A DNA stretch of 64,000 nt from Raphanus sativus (lineage: Eukaryota; Streptophyta; Magnoliopsida; Brassicales; Brassicaceae). Below, one piece after another: positions 61,560 to 64,000 of the stretch. Under the pieces are notes generated by a model. It did no database searches and was not told the origin of the DNA. It saw only the letters and a list, made by a program, of their open reading frames with translations. The position numbers were made by a program, and so were the translations under genes. The stretch covers positions 49,542,515-49,606,514 of the forward strand of contig NC_079514.1 of assembly GCF_000801105.2 (NCBI RefSeq), read 5' to 3'. Each line of letters begins with the position of its first letter. The stretch's first letter is position 1.

Positions 61560-62345
61560 GACTTTGTATGTAGAGATTAAGTTTGGGGTTTGAAGTTTAA
61601 ATATAGAGTTTAGGGTATAAAATTATAGTTTTTAAATTTGGAATCAAATATATGGTTTGAGATTAAATTTTCAAAAATTATTAAACTTAGAATTTTATAT
61701 TTAAGATCTGTGATTAAATTTTTTAAAATGTTAGAGTTTCATCTTATAGAAATTATAATTTATTACAACTTAAGATTTGATGTTTTATGATATATGTAAA
61801 TATGAGGTGTGTGGTTTAGGGTTTAGATTTAGAATTAATTATAAATTTGAGTTTTAGAATATAATGGAGTTTAATTTTAAAATTTATATTATAACTTTGA
61901 AAAAGTTAAGATTTATAACTTTGTATGCAAGGCTTAAGTTTGGGGTTTAGGGTATTAGATTTAGGGTGTAAATTAAGATTTGGTTTTGAGGTTTAGATTT
62001 TAAATTTGATAATAGATTTAAACTTTAAGCATAAGTTTAAGATTGAAAAGATTGAATATATGATTTGAGTTTTTATATATTTGGAGCTTAAATTTAATCT
62101 TTCTATTATAATGTTGTAAACATTAGATTTATGATTTTGTATATAGGGTTTAAGTTTGGGGTTAAGGATATTGTATAGGGTGTAGATTTAAAATTTAGTG
62201 TTTGAGGTTTTGAATTAAAATTTAAGATTAGATTTTTAAACATATTAAATTTTAAATTTAAATATAATATTAAAGTTTTATTGTGAAAATATTGAAGTTT
62301 TTAAATTTATGTTTAGAGTTTTAAAATATGTTTTAGGTTTTGCTT
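61560..62345. repeat. Degenerate telomere-like (TTTAGGG-type) array
   Basis: Scattered 'gtttagggtttag' (61815), 'ggggtttagggtattagatt' (61939) and 'ttaagtttgggg' words among AT-rich spacer. Strand-opposite to the array at 4655-4893 but of similar make-up. Too degenerate for a recent telomere repair event. Confidence 0.55.
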
Positions 62346-62658
62346 AGAATAAAGACAAAATATAAATAAACAAAAAATATTCTTATAAATCGATTTTTTA
62401 AAGATTTAAAGTAATAAAATTCGTTTACTTTTGTTAAAAAAAGAACATTCGTTTACTTCTTCATTTTATTTTTATGAACACAAGAGAATCATTCACTTTT
62501 AACATTAGTTTTATCCAAGTCCATGAATTGAGCTCAGATATAATCAATTACAATTCCTTTTCTATAAAAACCAAACTAATATAACAGAAAATCTCATACT
62601 CAGAATTTTATCATATAATTGTTGAACACAACTTGGGCATAAAAACATCAATGAATCG

Positions 62659-62840
62659 ATGAACAAGATATCAAACCACGAGTTCTGGGCAGTAACGATG
62701 CACACCACACTGATGAACAGAGAGCTATGGGAGGTGGTGAAAGATGAAGTTCCAGATCCCCCAATTAAGACTGCAACAACATCTGATACAGACTATGCAA
62801 AGAAGATTGCAAGCTTGCGATCTCTCAAAGCAAACGATAC
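62659..62840 (+). pseudogene. Copia-type gag fragment
   Basis: Opens NHEFWAVTMHTTLMNRELWEVV, the DUF4219/UBN2 start common to Copia gag proteins, followed by the usual SLKANDTAA region, and then ends. About 60 residues remain of a domain normally over 200. No LTR is visible beside it. The last codons overlap the minus-strand terminal exon of the feature below. Confidence 0.65.
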
Positions 62841-62846
62841 TGCAGC

Positions 62847-63612
62847 TCAAGCAGGAGCTTCGTCTTCAGTGGAATTTGAAGCTTTTTGAGCCTGTACCAT
62901 CCCACAAAATCTCATCAGTAAATTGCCAAGAACACACTTGAAGCTAACAGCTCTCACTAATGAAAGTGATTCGTTCCCTTAATATCTCAATAGAAACAAG
63001 ATCAAGACAGAACACTAGCTTGCTTATAAGTTCATCTAAAGGTGATGGTTTAATAACACACACAACTGTCAAGATAAAGAACATTAAAAGAGAGAGTAAG
63101 AGACAAACCTTGGAGTCTCTTTTCGTTTTTCTCAACTCCGAGAAGAATGCTTCTTTTCTTAGCTTCTTTAACACTGATGGATGTTCCAATAGAACAAAAA
63201 AAAAAACAGATTTAGAAGCCAAAAACAAGAGAGTGGACACCGAAATATTCAAGCTAAAGATCAATATCTAAAACCTCTACCTTGAGAGTCTTTTGACCTT
63301 GAAGCATTCAATCCCTTCTGAGCATGTTGAAACTTGTTTACCTGTTTGAAACAAAAGTCTTGAATAAGATGAATCACTCTCTCAGAGACTAAACAAATGA
63401 ATTACAGCATTAAAAAGCTTCACCACTGGAGTTCATGGAGGAAAACAAAGTCAGTACCAAACAATATGAAAGAGAGAGAGATAAATCAACAAAACAGAGG
63501 CAGTGCTGCTCTAAGCTTCACAAAAAGAGACAAATACAACACGAACCATGAATCGATTTTCGAAAACGAGTCATCTCAAGCTTTGAACCCAAACCTTTTG
63601 TCGAAATGCCAT
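62847..63612 (-). CDS. Putative four-exon small basic protein (62 residues), unrecognised
   Basis: Exons 63595-63612 (ATG), 63281-63341, 63109-63173 and 62847-62891 (TGA). Each border has GT or AG and the phases fit: 18, 61, 65 and 45 nt give 63 codons. The product is Lys/Arg-rich in the middle (VLKKLRKEAFFSELRKTKRDSK) and acidic at the end (STEDEAPA). I do not recognise it. Such a chain of consistent small exons is unlikely but not impossible by chance. No TATA box or polyadenylation signal was assigned, and extra exons may exist. Confidence 0.4.
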
Positions 63613-64000
63613 GGTTGCTCTTCTACAGTTTTGATTCCGGTGACGACGAGAACGGAACAAGACGGAGATGCCGGTTGTGAAGCAAGAACGCGCCAGAGAA
63701 GCTTGATTTGGAGCAGGTGCTATCGTGTTGTGGTTTTGTCACCGACTCAGCGATGGATGAGAGCTCCGACGTGACAAACGACGGTGACACTGTTGCGGTG
63801 TGAAGCAGAGAGCGGCGGATTGAGGAGCATAGACACGGCGGCGAGGCTCGAGAGTGGACAAGATGCGCCACCGTGTTCGATTGCCGGTGAGTGGAGACCA
63901 CAGAGTAGTGGTCGGAGCTCGAGAGGGGAAACGGGCCAGAGACGACGAGAGATGAACTCTCTCTTTTTTTTTTTTTTTTTTTTTAAAGAGAAGAGTTATT
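63613..64000. other. Upstream of the putative small gene; GC-richer edge
   Basis: More GC-rich than the surroundings, with a 92-codon minus-strand frame at 63623-63901 lacking any known domain; it may be leader sequence of the putative small gene. A T20-plus homopolymer sits at 63964-63985. Confidence 0.35.

Noticed and set aside
63623..63901. A 92-codon minus-strand frame as a gene
   Set aside because: No recognisable domain and it stops just before the ATG of the putative small gene; kept only as possible leader sequence.

Overview
The window is plant nuclear DNA, most likely from Brassica or a close Brassicaceae relative. Genes carry many short introns with GT-AG sites in AT-rich sequence. 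The identifiable genes appear in the order insulin-degrading-enzyme-like peptidases, guanylate kinase, N-acetylglutamate kinase, an ARM-repeat remnant, a DREB2F-type AP2/ERF factor and adenylosuccinate synthetase. From memory this is the gene order of Arabidopsis chromosome 3 around At3g57460-At3g57610. That collinearity is recalled, not computed.

Layout. 1-9,045: two tandem M16 peptidase genes on the minus strand; the left one is cut by the window edge and the right one is a complete 26-exon gene of 968 codons. 9,046-19,915: AT-rich intergenic DNA with MITEs, a hAT element with an 8-bp target duplication, a tRNA-Gly(GCC) gene and unrecognised duplicated segments. 19,916-24,644: a full-length but broken Copia element. 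28,174-38,165: a small LTR element (TRIM/LARD type) split by a 9.3-kb Tat-like Ty3/Gypsy element. 38,230-42,870: a second Copia element on the minus strand. 45,234-49,454: guanylate kinase (+) and N-acetylglutamate kinase (-), convergent. The NAGK promoter and 5' end are duplicated in tandem, and the outer copy is interrupted by another hAT element. 52,290-52,735: ARM-repeat pseudogene. 54,966-58,559: DREB2F-like factor (+) and adenylosuccinate synthetase (-). 58,878-64,000: a hAT element, one CACTA terminus, degenerate telomere-like repeats, a gag scrap and a possible four-exon small gene.

The genes are housekeeping and stress-regulatory loci and do not form a pathway cluster, although guanylate kinase and adenylosuccinate synthetase both act in purine nucleotide metabolism. 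The roughly 23 kb between 19.9 and 42.9 kb is almost entirely retrotransposon, and it expands the interval between the peptidase genes and guanylate kinase. Intact LTR pairs and target duplications let the insertions be ordered: the TRIM came first, then the Gypsy inside it; the two Copia elements have LTRs about as similar as, or more similar than, those of the Gypsy.

I found no convincing undescribed biological system. The best leads are a TRIM sitting 6 bp inside an intron of the peptidase gene, the duplicated NAGK promoter with its ACGT palindromes, young Copia copies that carry several coding lesions, and a 62-codon spliced reading frame at the right edge.
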